Of a DNA stretch of 64,000 bases, positions 1-8,261 are shown one piece after another; position 1 is the stretch's first letter; each line of letters begins with the position of its first letter. The translations under genes and the position numbers were made by a program. The notes below the pieces were generated by a model. It worked only from the letters and a program-made list of their open reading frames with translations. It did no database searches and was not told the origin of the DNA. Origin of the DNA: Bacillus sp. UNC41MFS5 (GTDB taxonomy: Bacteria; Bacillota; Bacilli; Bacillales_B; DSM-18226); contig NZ_KK366021.1 of assembly GCF_000686805.1 (NCBI RefSeq), forward strand, positions 161,356 to 225,355. The letters are read 5' to 3'.

Positions 1-906
1 AGGTTCTCCTTGTACTTCAAACCTAAGTTCATTTGGTTTGCTATCCCACCATTCTAGGCTTGCTTTAGATCCGACAATGCGAATTCTTTGGCCGTCCATA
101 CATCCTGCATTAATAGAAGATGTCCATAGTCTTCCTACTGCTCCATTTTCATATTGCATCAGAACAAAAGCATTATCCTCTAAAGGAGCACGGGAGCCAA
201 CAAAACTTTGTCGGTCACATAATAATTTATTAATTTTCATGTTTGGCATAATCAGCTCGGACATATAGTAAGTATGGGTTGAAAGATCTCCCAAAACAAA
301 GCTTGGACCAGCAACCTTAGGATCTACACGCCATTTTTGGGCAGCATTTGTTTTGTCACCTTGTTCGGTTGCACTAAAACCATGTGTGTATTGTAAATCA
401 ACCACACGAATATCACCGATCTTACCTTGTTCAATCATGGCTCGCATTTGAAGCAGCAACTGATTCCCGGAAAAACCATACGTTACTCCTACAATTTTCC
501 CATGTTTTTCTGCCAGAGCTTTAATCTCCTCACCCTCTGAAACCGTGAAAAACAGTGGTTTTTCACAGATGACATGCAATCCAGCTTCCAGTGCTGCTTT
601 CGTAATTTCATAATGTGTTCCGTTAGGAGTGGCAATGGAGACAACCTCGATACCATCCGCACGTTTAGCTTCTTCCGTAAACAATGTTTTATAATCAGGG
701 TAACAGCGGTTTTCATCTACCCCAATATTGACACCAAAGTCCTTCCCTCTTTCAGCATCAATATCAAATGCACCTGCGACTAATTGAAAAGCGGTATTAT
801 CTCTTAGTGCACCAATGCGGTGTTTATAACCAACCTGGCCAGTTCGCCCGCCTCCAATCATAGCCCAACGTAGTGGTCTTGCAATCTTTTTCTCTCCATT
901 TAACAT
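1..906 (-). CDS. Gfo/Idh/MocA-family NAD(P)-dependent oxidoreductase, 3' end beyond the window
   Basis: The frame is open to the left edge, so only the first 302 codons are visible. The start is ATG at 906-904, preceded by GAGAGGAG. A Rossmann glycine motif (GGGRTG, residues 18-23), a TPNGTH segment (93-98) and the family hallmark EKP (115-117) are present. These enzymes oxidise a hydroxyl of a sugar or cyclitol with NAD(P). It is the last visible gene of a leftward cluster with a TIM-barrel isomerase, an AraC regulator and an MFS transporter, so a role in polyol or sugar oxidation is likely. Substrate unknown. It could be an inositol-dehydrogenase relative (IolG/IolX type), but sequence reading alone does not settle this. 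Confidence 0.85.
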   Translation of the reverse strand, partial: MLNGEKKIARPLRWAMIGGGRTGQVGYKHRIGALRDNTAFQLVAGAFDIDAERGKDFGVNIGVDENRCYPDYKTLFTEEAKRADGIEVVSIATPNGTHYEITKAALEAGLHVICEKPLFFTVSEGEEIKALAEKHGKIVGVTYGFSGNQLLLQMRAMIEQGKIGDIRVVDLQYTHGFSATEQGDKTNAAQKWRVDPKVAGPSFVLGDLSTHTYYMSELIMPNMKINKLLCDRQSFVGSRAPLEDNAFVLMQYENGAVGRLWTSSINAGCMDGQRIRIVGSKASLEWWDSKPNELRFEVQGEP

Positions 907-964
907 CGTAAAAACTCCTCTCAATTGAATAATTTCCAGTATTTTTTCAGAAATTTCTGTAAAA

Positions 965-1906
965 TTAAAAGCTAAGTGTTTGTTTTAAAGCATCTATCGA
1001 CGTTCTGATTCCTGCCTCAACGGACATTGTCAGATCTTCCATTTCTAGTGAAACTTCACCGTTATATCCCATCATGCGAACAACAGAAAAGAATTCTTTC
1101 CACCATTGCAAATCTTGACCGCAGCCGACAGCCACATAATTCCATGCTCTATTTGCTGTATCTGTAACCTCTTTTGTTTCCAATACACCATTAACAGCTG
1201 ATAAATGTCTTTCAATTCTTACATCTTTACCATGAACATGGTGAATCGCTGCTCCTAATTCTCTAGCTGACAAAATGGGATCTGCCCCCATCCAGATTAA
1301 ATGGCTTGGGTCTAAATTCAAACCAACCATTGGTCCAACTGCATTCCGCAATCTAAATAATGTTTCCGGATTATAAACTAACATTGAACTGAAATTTTCA
1401 AGGGCGATTTTTTCGACACCGCATGCTTCAGCCTTTTTCACTAACTCTTTCCAATACGGAATAGCTACTTCATTCCATTGATAATCCAAAATATCTTTTA
1501 ATACTGGAGGCCAGCTTACTGTATATGTAATCCAGTTCGGGATTTTATCATCAGGGCTTCCTGCCGGTAGACCACTCATCATAATGACCTTCTTAACACC
1601 AAGTAGACCAGCTAGTTCCATTGTTTTTTCTGTTACTTCTCTGTGCTCTTTTCCGAGTTCACCTGGATCTAAAGGATTCCCTGAACAATTCAGTGCGCAA
1701 AGTTTAATATTCCGCTTCTCTAATTCACCTAAAAATTCACTTCTTTTTGCTTCACTTTCCAGCAATTCATTTAAACGCAAATGTGGAGCCGGTGACCATC
1801 CTCCTGTTGTCATCTCAATGGTATCAATCCCCATTTCAGCCACCGTATCCAACATTTTTTCAAACGGCAAGTGGCCTAAGCTATCTGTTACATATGATAA
1901 TTTCAT
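965..1906 (-). CDS. sugar phosphate isomerase/epimerase (AP-endonuclease-2-like TIM barrel)
   Basis: 313 aa. Beta-alpha repeats run through the protein. Candidate metal ligands fit the xylose-isomerase-like fold: Glu in ALENFSSM, Asp/His in NLDPSHLIWMG, His in HHVHGKDVR and Glu near the end in VSLEMED. The start is ATG after GAGGAAAG. It lies about 60 bp upstream of the dehydrogenase at 1-906 and is probably co-transcribed with it, a pairing common in clusters where a sugar is oxidised to a keto-sugar and then epimerised or isomerised. The N-terminus does not resemble IolE as I recall it, so I do not call it inosose dehydratase. Substrate unknown. Confidence 0.8.
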   Translation of the reverse strand: MKLSYVTDSLGHLPFEKMLDTVAEMGIDTIEMTTGGWSPAPHLRLNELLESEAKRSEFLGELEKRNIKLCALNCSGNPLDPGELGKEHREVTEKTMELAGLLGVKKVIMMSGLPAGSPDDKIPNWITYTVSWPPVLKDILDYQWNEVAIPYWKELVKKAEACGVEKIALENFSSMLVYNPETLFRLRNAVGPMVGLNLDPSHLIWMGADPILSARELGAAIHHVHGKDVRIERHLSAVNGVLETKEVTDTANRAWNYVAVGCGQDLQWWKEFFSVVRMMGYNGEVSLEMEDLTMSVEAGIRTSIDALKQTLSF

Positions 1907-1982
1907 AGATTTCTTTCCTCCTCGTTTTCACCACTGTGTATTTCTGAATCCTTTATTGCATAAAAGTGTTTAGTTTTTTACA

Positions 1983-2169
1983 TTTAAGGACATCTTGCAA
2001 ATCAACCTGTTTTTGGAGAATTCGCTTTCATTTTTCCATGTCTGTATTTTCCAATGAATCACCTTCTATGATCTTGTCATGACCTTGTTTACATAGCTAA
2101 TTATATAAAAAGAATTCAGAATAGTAATTAAATTTTAAAGACACGTTTTTATACTTTAAGGACATCTTT
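1983..2169 (-). promoter_or_regulatory. putative AraC-family operator repeats and leftward promoter
   Basis: The 320-bp gap between the AraC gene and the isomerase gene holds TTTAAGGACATCTT twice (1983-1996 and 2156-2169) and the variant TTTAAAGACACGTT at 2135-2148. The latter two are offset by exactly 21 bp, two helical turns, as expected for an AraC dimer site. On the minus strand they lie just upstream of a TATAAT box (2106-2101) with no good -35 box, as in an activator-dependent promoter. The activator is inferred to be the adjacent gene at 2228-3136. Confidence 0.5.
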
Positions 2170-2195
2170 TTTTCAAATAATTTTATTTTCATAGT

Positions 2196-2229
2196 AAAAA
2201 ACACCCCCAACATTAATAGCGGGAGTGTC
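2196..2229 (-). terminator. Rho-independent terminator of the AraC gene
   Basis: On the minus strand, arms ACACTCCCG and TGGGGGTGT (one mismatch) flank a loop of about 10 nt, followed by six T. The hairpin overlaps the stop codon of the AraC gene, which separates that gene from the downstream isomerase promoter. Confidence 0.65.
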
Positions 2230-3136
2230 AACTATGCGAAAATGTAGTTGTATTTTTATCTACAAACAGAGAGCGAAACTTTCCTGGTGATATTTGCATC
2301 ATGGAAGTAAAAACACGGGTAAAATACTGAACATTCATAAAACCCGTTTCCTCAGCAATTTCTTTTAACGATAAATTCGATGTTTTGAGTAAAATCATTG
2401 CCTTTTTTATTCGTTCGTCTTGAACGTACTTTGAAAAACTTACTCCTAATTCAGATACAAAAACCCGAGACAAATGTCTTCCAGATATGTGTAAATGTTT
2501 GGCTACTTCCGTAAGTTTCAAGGAATTTGATAGATTGTCATTAATATATAGCTGAGCCTGCGTAAGGAGGACGGAATGCTGTTCGGAATCATGTTTATGA
2601 TTACTTTTATTCAAAGCAGGGACGAAATCTTGCAAGATCGAGAGAATAAGAGAATAGGCAATATTTGAAAGCATTTCTTCAAAAAACTCATTTTGGCGCT
2701 TTGTTGCCTGGATAAGCAGTGATTTCCATAATAATGCTGTTTCCATTTCATCTTCATCATGTAAAATTACTTCGGTGCATTGTTTGGCAGTCTCCATGAT
2801 TCTGACCCAGCTTTCATTCGACTCTGATTCGAGAAGGTCAAAGGCAACGTATAGGAGAGACAGCCCCTTTTCGCTTTTTATTTGATGTAAAATTTCAGGT
2901 CTCGATAAAAAAAGTGTATTCTCTTGAAGAGTAAAGGTATTTTGATCATCTAGGTAAGTTCCTTCCCCCTCCACTACATAACAAACTTCGAAAAAAGAAT
3001 GTTTATGTAATTGATTGTCATAATGCTTTGGCATGACTCCCCAATAATGAATTTGAAAAGAAGCGCCATTTTGGTTTAAACGATGGACATAATCATTCAA
3101 AGAAGTTTTTCCGGATAGATATTTATTTAAATCCAA
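2228..3136 (-). CDS. AraC-family transcriptional regulator with N-terminal cupin domain
   Basis: 302 aa from a TTG start at 3136. AAGGAG lies 8 nt upstream, while the more upstream GTG at 3145 overlaps that site. The N-terminal half has the cupin-like HKHSFFEVCYVVEGEG segment used by AraC proteins to bind sugars. The C-terminal ~100 residues hold two helix-turn-helix units (LKLTEVAKHLHISGRHLSRVF and the family signature LKEIAEETGFMNVQYFTRVF). It sits between the MFS gene and the isomerase/dehydrogenase genes, so it most likely activates them in response to the substrate. Candidate sites are the repeats at 1983-2169. Confidence 0.85.
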   Translation of the reverse strand: MDLNKYLSGKTSLNDYVHRLNQNGASFQIHYWGVMPKHYDNQLHKHSFFEVCYVVEGEGTYLDDQNTFTLQENTLFLSRPEILHQIKSEKGLSLLYVAFDLLESESNESWVRIMETAKQCTEVILHDEDEMETALLWKSLLIQATKRQNEFFEEMLSNIAYSLILSILQDFVPALNKSNHKHDSEQHSVLLTQAQLYINDNLSNSLKLTEVAKHLHISGRHLSRVFVSELGVSFSKYVQDERIKKAMILLKTSNLSLKEIAEETGFMNVQYFTRVFTSMMQISPGKFRSLFVDKNTTTFSHS

Positions 3137-3279
3137 TGTTAGCACTCCTTGTCCAAGTAGCTGCCTATTTTAATCTTTCATTCAAGTAAAGTATTAAATA
3201 ATCTATTTCAGTAATTATAAGAGAAAACGGTTGCATTAACAAGATTACAAGGATGACAAAACAGATTGTTCATCAATTA

Positions 3280-3423
3280 TCAGGATTGTTGTTCTAATTC
3301 GGAATCATGTACTAATTTAATAGTATATTGATTGTTTTTGTCTTGTATTTCACAATAATCAGAAGCGTATTCGAATAATAATAAATACTCTTTTCCTCCA
3401 TAAATGACATCCATATATTTCAT
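3280..3423 (-). CDS. small hypothetical protein, 47 aa
   Basis: A 47-codon frame with ATG at 3423-3421, preceded by GAGGATGGAGAG, lies in the gap between the MFS and AraC genes. The product is soluble and acidic, starts MKYMDVIYGGKEYLLLFEYA and has no recognised domain. It is too short for normal ORF cut-offs. The good ribosome site and gene-like composition favour a real gene. Function unknown. Confidence 0.5.
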   Translation of the reverse strand: MKYMDVIYGGKEYLLLFEYASDYCEIQDKNNQYTIKLVHDSELEQQS

Positions 3424-3507
3424 AAACTCTCCATCCTCATTTTATATTTACCACGATTTCCCTAATCAAAGTTTAGAAATTTGCCGGTACGGACACATCG
3501 TCATTTC

Positions 3508-4767
3508 CTAGGCACCAGCTTTGTTTTTTTCGGAAGATTGTTCTGCCATTTCTGCATGATCTTTCCCCCAAATGATGATGAGGAGCGTAGCCAATAATCC
3601 CAGTACTCCGACAAAATAAAAACCTGCTTTAATTCCCAGAAGTGAATTAAAGATTCCCGCAAAGAATGGCCCTGCAAAGATACCTACAGCATAAATCGCC
3701 TGGTATGCCCCCATCGCGGTCGCTCTTTTTTCTAGTGCAATTTTTTCAATCGCCAATCCTAACAGCAGCGGGAAAATTAAGCCCAGTGAAAATCCGCAAA
3801 AAATCTGAACTGCCAAAAATAACTCTTTACTCTGAACAAACGGAATTAGAAGCGTAAAGACAGAAGCAAAGAAAAAGGCCGTTTTTAGGGCATTCCATTC
3901 ACCCAAAAGCGGAACGAGGACTCTCCCCATAAAAAGTGTCGCGGTGGCATGAGGGATCATAAACGCAAACACGATCCAAGTCAGCTCACTTTCCGTAAAA
4001 CCAATATGGAGAGCATAGTTGGATGTAAAGCCAAACATCGTTGAAAAAATAATACTATGTGCCAAAATCGATAAGAGAGCCACCTTCAACAATGATGGTT
4101 CTTTTATAACAGTCGCTAATTCCGTCACCTTTAGTGGTTCCCTCTCTATTTGATTTTTTGATTCAAAAATAAAAAGGGATAGGATCACACCGAGGATGCT
4201 GAAAATTCCAGCTATCCAAAATGGGGCTTTCCAACCCCATTCACTTACGATGGAACCACTGAAACTCATTCCTAAAAACTGGGCAAGAACGACAATAAAT
4301 GAAATACTCCCCATTGCTCGATGTACTTCATGATCAGCAAAATAACTTGGATATAAGACTGTAAATGCAACCCACGTAGCTGCTGAAATACCTGCAATTG
4401 CGCGGGCTACTAGAATCCAGTCTAAACTATCTGTTAGTAAAAAAATCATACAACTTAACATGCTGGCCAACATACCAAAAATGATAAATGGTTTTCTAAC
4501 TTTCTTTACATCAGAAAATATCCCAATCGGAAGTCTGCATAAAAGCTGCAATATCCCGTAGCTGCTCAATACAATCCCAATAAATGTATACTTTCCGCCC
4601 AATGATTCCATATAAGGCGAAAAAATAGGAACATAGAGAAATTGCGGAAACCACAATAGAAAGGAAACAGCAATAAAAAGATATTTGTTTCTATTCGTTC
4701 GTAATGTACTCAGGGCTACCACTTCCAATTCAATAATAGTTAAGAAAAAACAAGCAAGGATCATCAC
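3508..4767 (-). CDS. MFS transporter
   Basis: 419 aa, twelve hydrophobic segments, with the MFS loop 2-3 motif as GIFSDVKKVRKP (about residues 82-93) and a basic/acidic cytoplasmic loop near residue 205. The MFS domain proper starts near residue 25 (RNKYLFIAVSFLLWFPQF). The stretch before it is unusually hydrophobic, so translation may begin further in, although AGGA sits 6 nt before the ATG at 4767. It is upstream of the AraC, isomerase and dehydrogenase genes on the same strand and may import their substrate, or export a compound. Substrate cannot be told. Confidence 0.8.
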   Translation of the reverse strand: MMILACFFLTIIELEVVALSTLRTNRNKYLFIAVSFLLWFPQFLYVPIFSPYMESLGGKYTFIGIVLSSYGILQLLCRLPIGIFSDVKKVRKPFIIFGMLASMLSCMIFLLTDSLDWILVARAIAGISAATWVAFTVLYPSYFADHEVHRAMGSISFIVVLAQFLGMSFSGSIVSEWGWKAPFWIAGIFSILGVILSLFIFESKNQIEREPLKVTELATVIKEPSLLKVALLSILAHSIIFSTMFGFTSNYALHIGFTESELTWIVFAFMIPHATATLFMGRVLVPLLGEWNALKTAFFFASVFTLLIPFVQSKELFLAVQIFCGFSLGLIFPLLLGLAIEKIALEKRATAMGAYQAIYAVGIFAGPFFAGIFNSLLGIKAGFYFVGVLGLLATLLIIIWGKDHAEMAEQSSEKNKAGA

Positions 4768-4833
4768 GGGTCCTGTTACCTATCACAAAACTTTAAATCA
4801 CACTTAGAAATGTAATATTAAATGATTTAGTAT

Positions 4834-5157
4834 GATCGCCAACAGATTTTATAGACGACCGGAGACAAGAAAAATGATTCAGCAAGGTAGGCAATAGACC
4901 TTATTGACGACCGGAAGCCAAGTAAATGATTCAACAGGGTCGCCAATAGACCTTATTGACGACCGGAAGCCAAGTAAATGATTCAACAAGGTCGCCAATA
5001 GACCTTATTGACGACCGAAAGCCAAGTAAATGATTCAACAAGGTCGCCAATAAACCTTATTGACGACTGGAAGCTAAGAAATTGAATCAGAGAAGTAGCC
5101 AAGAAAGCTTATAGACGACCGGGAACCTAATAAATAGTTAAACGGGGTCGCCAATTA
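4834..5157. repeat. 52-bp tandem repeat array, six units plus the start of a seventh
   Basis: The TCGCCA core or its variants begin at 4836, 4888, 4940, 4992, 5044, 5096 and 5148, exactly 52 bp apart. The middle units are nearly identical and the outer ones diverged. In the middle units GTCGCCAATA and TATTGACGAC flank a 5-nt loop (GACCT), a 10-bp stem with one G-T wobble, followed by a 27-bp linker that includes CGGAAGCCAAGTAAATG. There are no unique spacers, so this is not CRISPR. No frame runs through it. It fills most of the 609-bp gap 4768-5376. Confidence 0.9.
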
Positions 5158-5182
5158 CCAAGTTGTATTAAACTCCGTAAGT

Positions 5183-5234
5183 AAAATGTACAAGTACACT
5201 AGCCATTGTACCAACACAATTGGATGTACATTTT
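5183..5234. repeat. inverted repeat between the tandem array and the iol terminator
   Basis: AAAATGTACA (5183-5192) and TGTACATTTT (5225-5234) are a perfect 10-bp inverted repeat with a 32-bp centre that contains GTACA and TGTAC sub-repeats. It could be an operator or an RNA stem. No gene is obvious on either side in this gap. Confidence 0.5.
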
Positions 5235-5281
5235 CTTGTTCAAATTACAGTATATATTTGAAGGAATGGCTATATCCCAAT

Positions 5282-5328
5282 AAAAAATGACTATCAAATT
5301 AGCATACATTTTGATAGTCATTTTTTAT
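5282..5328. terminator. strong bidirectional Rho-independent terminator (end of iol operon)
   Basis: AAAAAATGACTATCAAA (5282-5298) and TTTGATAGTCATTTTTT (5310-5326) form a perfect 17-bp stem with an 11-nt loop and T-runs in both directions. It lies about 50 bp downstream of iolJ. Confidence 0.9.
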
Positions 5329-5376
5329 TTTTTGTGATATGTAACCGAACCCGTTACAAGCATCACCCGGTTGATT

Positions 5377-6249
5377 TTATGCTTTATTGCTTGAACTAAA
5401 CTCTCTAATCTTCTCTTTGACTGTTTCTTTCACAGCTTCCTTACCTGGTGTAAGGATTGCCCGGGCGTCATACACTTCTTTATCGTTCTCTAGTACATTT
5501 CGGACAGCTTTCGTCCATGCCTGCAAGCATTCCGTATTCACATTAATTTTGGCATGCCCCAGTTCAATTGCTTGATGGATTTGGTGTAATGGGATGCCTG
5601 AACCGCCATGTAATACAAGTGGCACATTGGTTAATTCTGAAATCTCTTTCATTTCAGCGAACCCTAATTGTGGTTCTCCTTGGTAGGGGCCATGCACAGA
5701 GCCAAGGGCCGCTGCCAATGCATCTATTTCTGTTTCTTGAACAAGCCGCAAACATTCCTGTGAATCCGCGTAATTAATGCCGCCGATGAGACCATCTTCG
5801 TTACCGCCCACGGTCCCGACCTCAGCTTCAACTGTCACACCGTGAAGTCGGGCATAATCCGTCACTTGCTTTGTCATGGCAATGTTTTCTTCAATGGAAT
5901 AGTGCGAACCGTCAATCATAACGGAAGTATATCCAGCATCAATGGCTTCCTTACATCTTTCCACACTTTTTCCATGATCAAGATGCAGGGCAACTGGTAC
6001 CGTAATCTTCTTTTCCTCTACAATTCTATTTACCATCGTAGCAATAGTCTTAAATCCGCCCAAATAATCTACTAATCTATCGGATGAGGCCACAATGATA
6101 GGGGACCGTTCCTCCTCAGCCGCTTCTAGCATTGCTTCTGCCCATTGAAAGCTGTTGATATTAAATTGCCCTACTGCGTACTTTTCTTTTTTCGCTTTCT
6201 CAAGCATTTCTTTCATTGGAACTAATCTTGATGTTGCGATCATTTCCAT
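5377..6249 (-). CDS. iolJ: class II aldolase, 6-phospho-5-dehydro-2-deoxy-D-gluconate aldolase (IolJ)
   Basis: 290 aa. Zinc and active-site motifs of class II aldolases are present: HLDHGKS (about 89-95), [26 protein letters not shown] and INVNTE near the C-terminus. IolJ cleaves 2-deoxy-5-keto-gluconate 6-phosphate to malonic semialdehyde and DHAP, the step before IolA. It is the last gene of iolA-B-C-D-J. The family also includes fructose-bisphosphate aldolase, so the call as IolJ rests on the operon. Confidence 0.88.
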   Translation of the reverse strand: MEMIATSRLVPMKEMLEKAKKEKYAVGQFNINSFQWAEAMLEAAEEERSPIIVASSDRLVDYLGGFKTIATMVNRIVEEKKITVPVALHLDHGKSVERCKEAIDAGYTSVMIDGSHYSIEENIAMTKQVTDYARLHGVTVEAEVGTVGGNEDGLIGGINYADSQECLRLVQETEIDALAAALGSVHGPYQGEPQLGFAEMKEISELTNVPLVLHGGSGIPLHQIHQAIELGHAKINVNTECLQAWTKAVRNVLENDKEVYDARAILTPGKEAVKETVKEKIREFSSSNKA

Positions 6250-6288
6250 CCCACCCCTCTTATCTGAATTTTCAAACTAATTAAGTTA

Positions 6289-6312
6289 GATCAAATTCAT
6301 GTGAATTTGATC
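6289..6312. repeat. 24-bp near-perfect palindrome between iolD and iolJ
   Basis: GATCAAATTCA and TGAATTTGATC are 11-bp arms around TG. It lies in the 87-bp iolD-iolJ intercistronic gap. It lacks a T-run, so it may be an mRNA-processing or stabilising stem, or an operator. Confidence 0.5.
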
Positions 6313-6336
6313 CAACCTCACGTTGTTTTTCGCTTA

Positions 6337-8247
6337 TTAGTATTGTTTTGCAGTTTCTAATTTTTGCTTTCTTAACTCAAATGCCTTTTGAATGCTTTCT
6401 TTATCAGATACTTCTGCAACACCGACATTCCACCAGCTCTCATAACCGTCAGTCATGGTTTTAGGAAGAACTTTAATATCGATTAGAGTTGAGCCTTCCT
6501 GTTTCTTGGCATCTTCTAAAGCTGCTTTCAATTCCTCGACTGTATTGACGCGGTAGGTTTTTGCACCATATCCTTCCGCCACTTTTGCATAATCAATATT
6601 TAAGATTTTATTATCATGGGTTCTAAATTCACAGAAGTAACTGCCGCCGCCATGATCCATTTGTAAATTGTTGATACATCCAAACCCTGAATTATCAAAA
6701 AGGACAATATTGATTTTTTGTCCATATTGAATGGAAGTAATGAATTCAGAATGCAACAATAGGAAGCTGCCATCCCCTACAAGTGAATATACCTCTTTCG
6801 TTGGCTCCGCTAATTTTACCCCTAATGCACCAGAAACTTCATACCCCATGCACGAGTACCCGTACTCGACATTGTACGTATTTGGTTCAGATGTATTCCA
6901 TATCCTTTGTACATCTCCTGGTAGGGACCCAGCTGCGGTGATAATCACGCTATCAGGTGAAATGGTCTCATTCACAGCTAGTAATGCGGTCGTCTGAGCA
7001 AGCTCTGTGTTAAGTGCGTCCGCATATTCATTTAGTACTTCTTGCGAAAAATGATTTTTTACTTCCGGAAGGAAATTTTCACGTTGGAATGTTACTTGAC
7101 TCAAACGGTTGCGTTCGGCATTCCATTCCGCTTTCAATTCAGCAATTTCACTGCCAAAATCACTTTCATATCCTTCTAGTAATGGAGCCAATTGCTCTAA
7201 TGTTGTTTTTGCATCTGCGACAACTTGGAAGGCATCCATCTTATATGCCTGCAGACGGCTGACATTGATGTTTAAAAACTTGGTTTGGTCAAAGTCAAAG
7301 GCCGTTTTGGAAGAAGTCGCAAAATCGGTATATCGTGTTCCAATTCCAATAAATAGATCGGCTTGACGTGCTGCTTTATTGGCTGCCAGTGTACCGGTAA
7401 TACCCATTCCGCCTAGATTATTTTTAAAATCGGACTCTACCGTTGCTTTACCGGCCTGTGTTTCTACTAATGGGATATTATGTTTTTCTGAAAGCGAAAT
7501 CAAAATATCACGTGCTTGGGAGTATTTTGCGCCACCGCCCACTAAAATGACCGGTTTTTTACTTGCGCGGATCCGTTCAGCAGCTCCCTTAAGTTCGCGC
7601 TCTACCGGTGGTTTACGATCAACATAATGGACGCGTTTTTCAAAGAATTTTTCATCATAGTCATACGCTTCCCCTTCGACATCCTGCGCAATACAAATCG
7701 TTGCCGGACCTGCTTTTCCCGGGTCGGTCATCACTTCAAAGGCACGAAGCAAGCTTGGCATTAACTGTTCTGGGCGTGTAATCCGATCCCAATATCTAGA
7801 GACCGGCTTTAAGGCATCATTTGTCGTGACAGCTAAGCTATATTCTTGTTCTACTTGTTGTAAAACAGGATCAGGCTGTCTGGATGCAAAGGTATCACCC
7901 GGGATAAACAATACAGGGATGTTGTTGGCCAAGGCTGTCCCAGCCGCTGCGGCCAAGTTGGCTGAACCTGGTCCAACAGATGTCGTGACTGCATAGATCT
8001 TTTGACGAAGCATTTGTTTACTGTAGGCAATCGCTGCATGCGCCATCCCTTGTTCATTTTTCCCTTGAATCACTTTTAAATGTCCTGAGTATTGCTCAAG
8101 TGCTTGCCCAATCCCCAAAACATTCCCATGTCCAAATACATTAAAGATTCCTTCAACAAATAAAGATTCTTTACCATCCACATGGATATATTGCTGATTT
8201 AAAAATTTGATTAAAGCTTGTGCCGTTGTTAATCTAATTTTCCCCAT
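6337..8247 (-). CDS. iolD: 3D-(3,5/4)-trihydroxycyclohexane-1,2-dione hydrolase (IolD)
   Basis: 636 aa from ATG at 8247, which lies 9 nt after AGAGGTG. A GTG at 8259 falls inside that site. It is a thiamine-diphosphate enzyme: the ThDP motif VGDGSFLLLHSEF...NSGFGCINN is in the C-terminal third and the catalytic Glu-containing EQGMAHAAIAYSK segment is near residue 60. It opens the cyclohexane ring to 5-deoxy-glucuronate, the third step of myo-inositol catabolism. Length agrees with Bacillus IolD (about 637). It lies between iolC and iolJ. Confidence 0.95.
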   Translation of the reverse strand: MGKIRLTTAQALIKFLNQQYIHVDGKESLFVEGIFNVFGHGNVLGIGQALEQYSGHLKVIQGKNEQGMAHAAIAYSKQMLRQKIYAVTTSVGPGSANLAAAAGTALANNIPVLFIPGDTFASRQPDPVLQQVEQEYSLAVTTNDALKPVSRYWDRITRPEQLMPSLLRAFEVMTDPGKAGPATICIAQDVEGEAYDYDEKFFEKRVHYVDRKPPVERELKGAAERIRASKKPVILVGGGAKYSQARDILISLSEKHNIPLVETQAGKATVESDFKNNLGGMGITGTLAANKAARQADLFIGIGTRYTDFATSSKTAFDFDQTKFLNINVSRLQAYKMDAFQVVADAKTTLEQLAPLLEGYESDFGSEIAELKAEWNAERNRLSQVTFQRENFLPEVKNHFSQEVLNEYADALNTELAQTTALLAVNETISPDSVIITAAGSLPGDVQRIWNTSEPNTYNVEYGYSCMGYEVSGALGVKLAEPTKEVYSLVGDGSFLLLHSEFITSIQYGQKINIVLFDNSGFGCINNLQMDHGGGSYFCEFRTHDNKILNIDYAKVAEGYGAKTYRVNTVEELKAALEDAKKQEGSTLIDIKVLPKTMTDGYESWWNVGVAEVSDKESIQKAFELRKQKLETAKQY

Positions 8248-8261
8248 GGCTATTTTCACCT

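Noticed and set aside
965..1906. Calling this gene iolE
   Set aside because: The sequence pattern fits the broad isomerase/epimerase group and not the IolE N-terminus I recall. It has an AraC, not IolR, control region.
1584..1973. 129-aa plus-strand frame
   Set aside because: Antisense to the sugar phosphate isomerase gene, no ribosome site, no recognisable protein features.
4834..5157. CRISPR array
   Set aside because: Repeats are contiguous 52-bp units with no unique spacers, and no cas genes are near.
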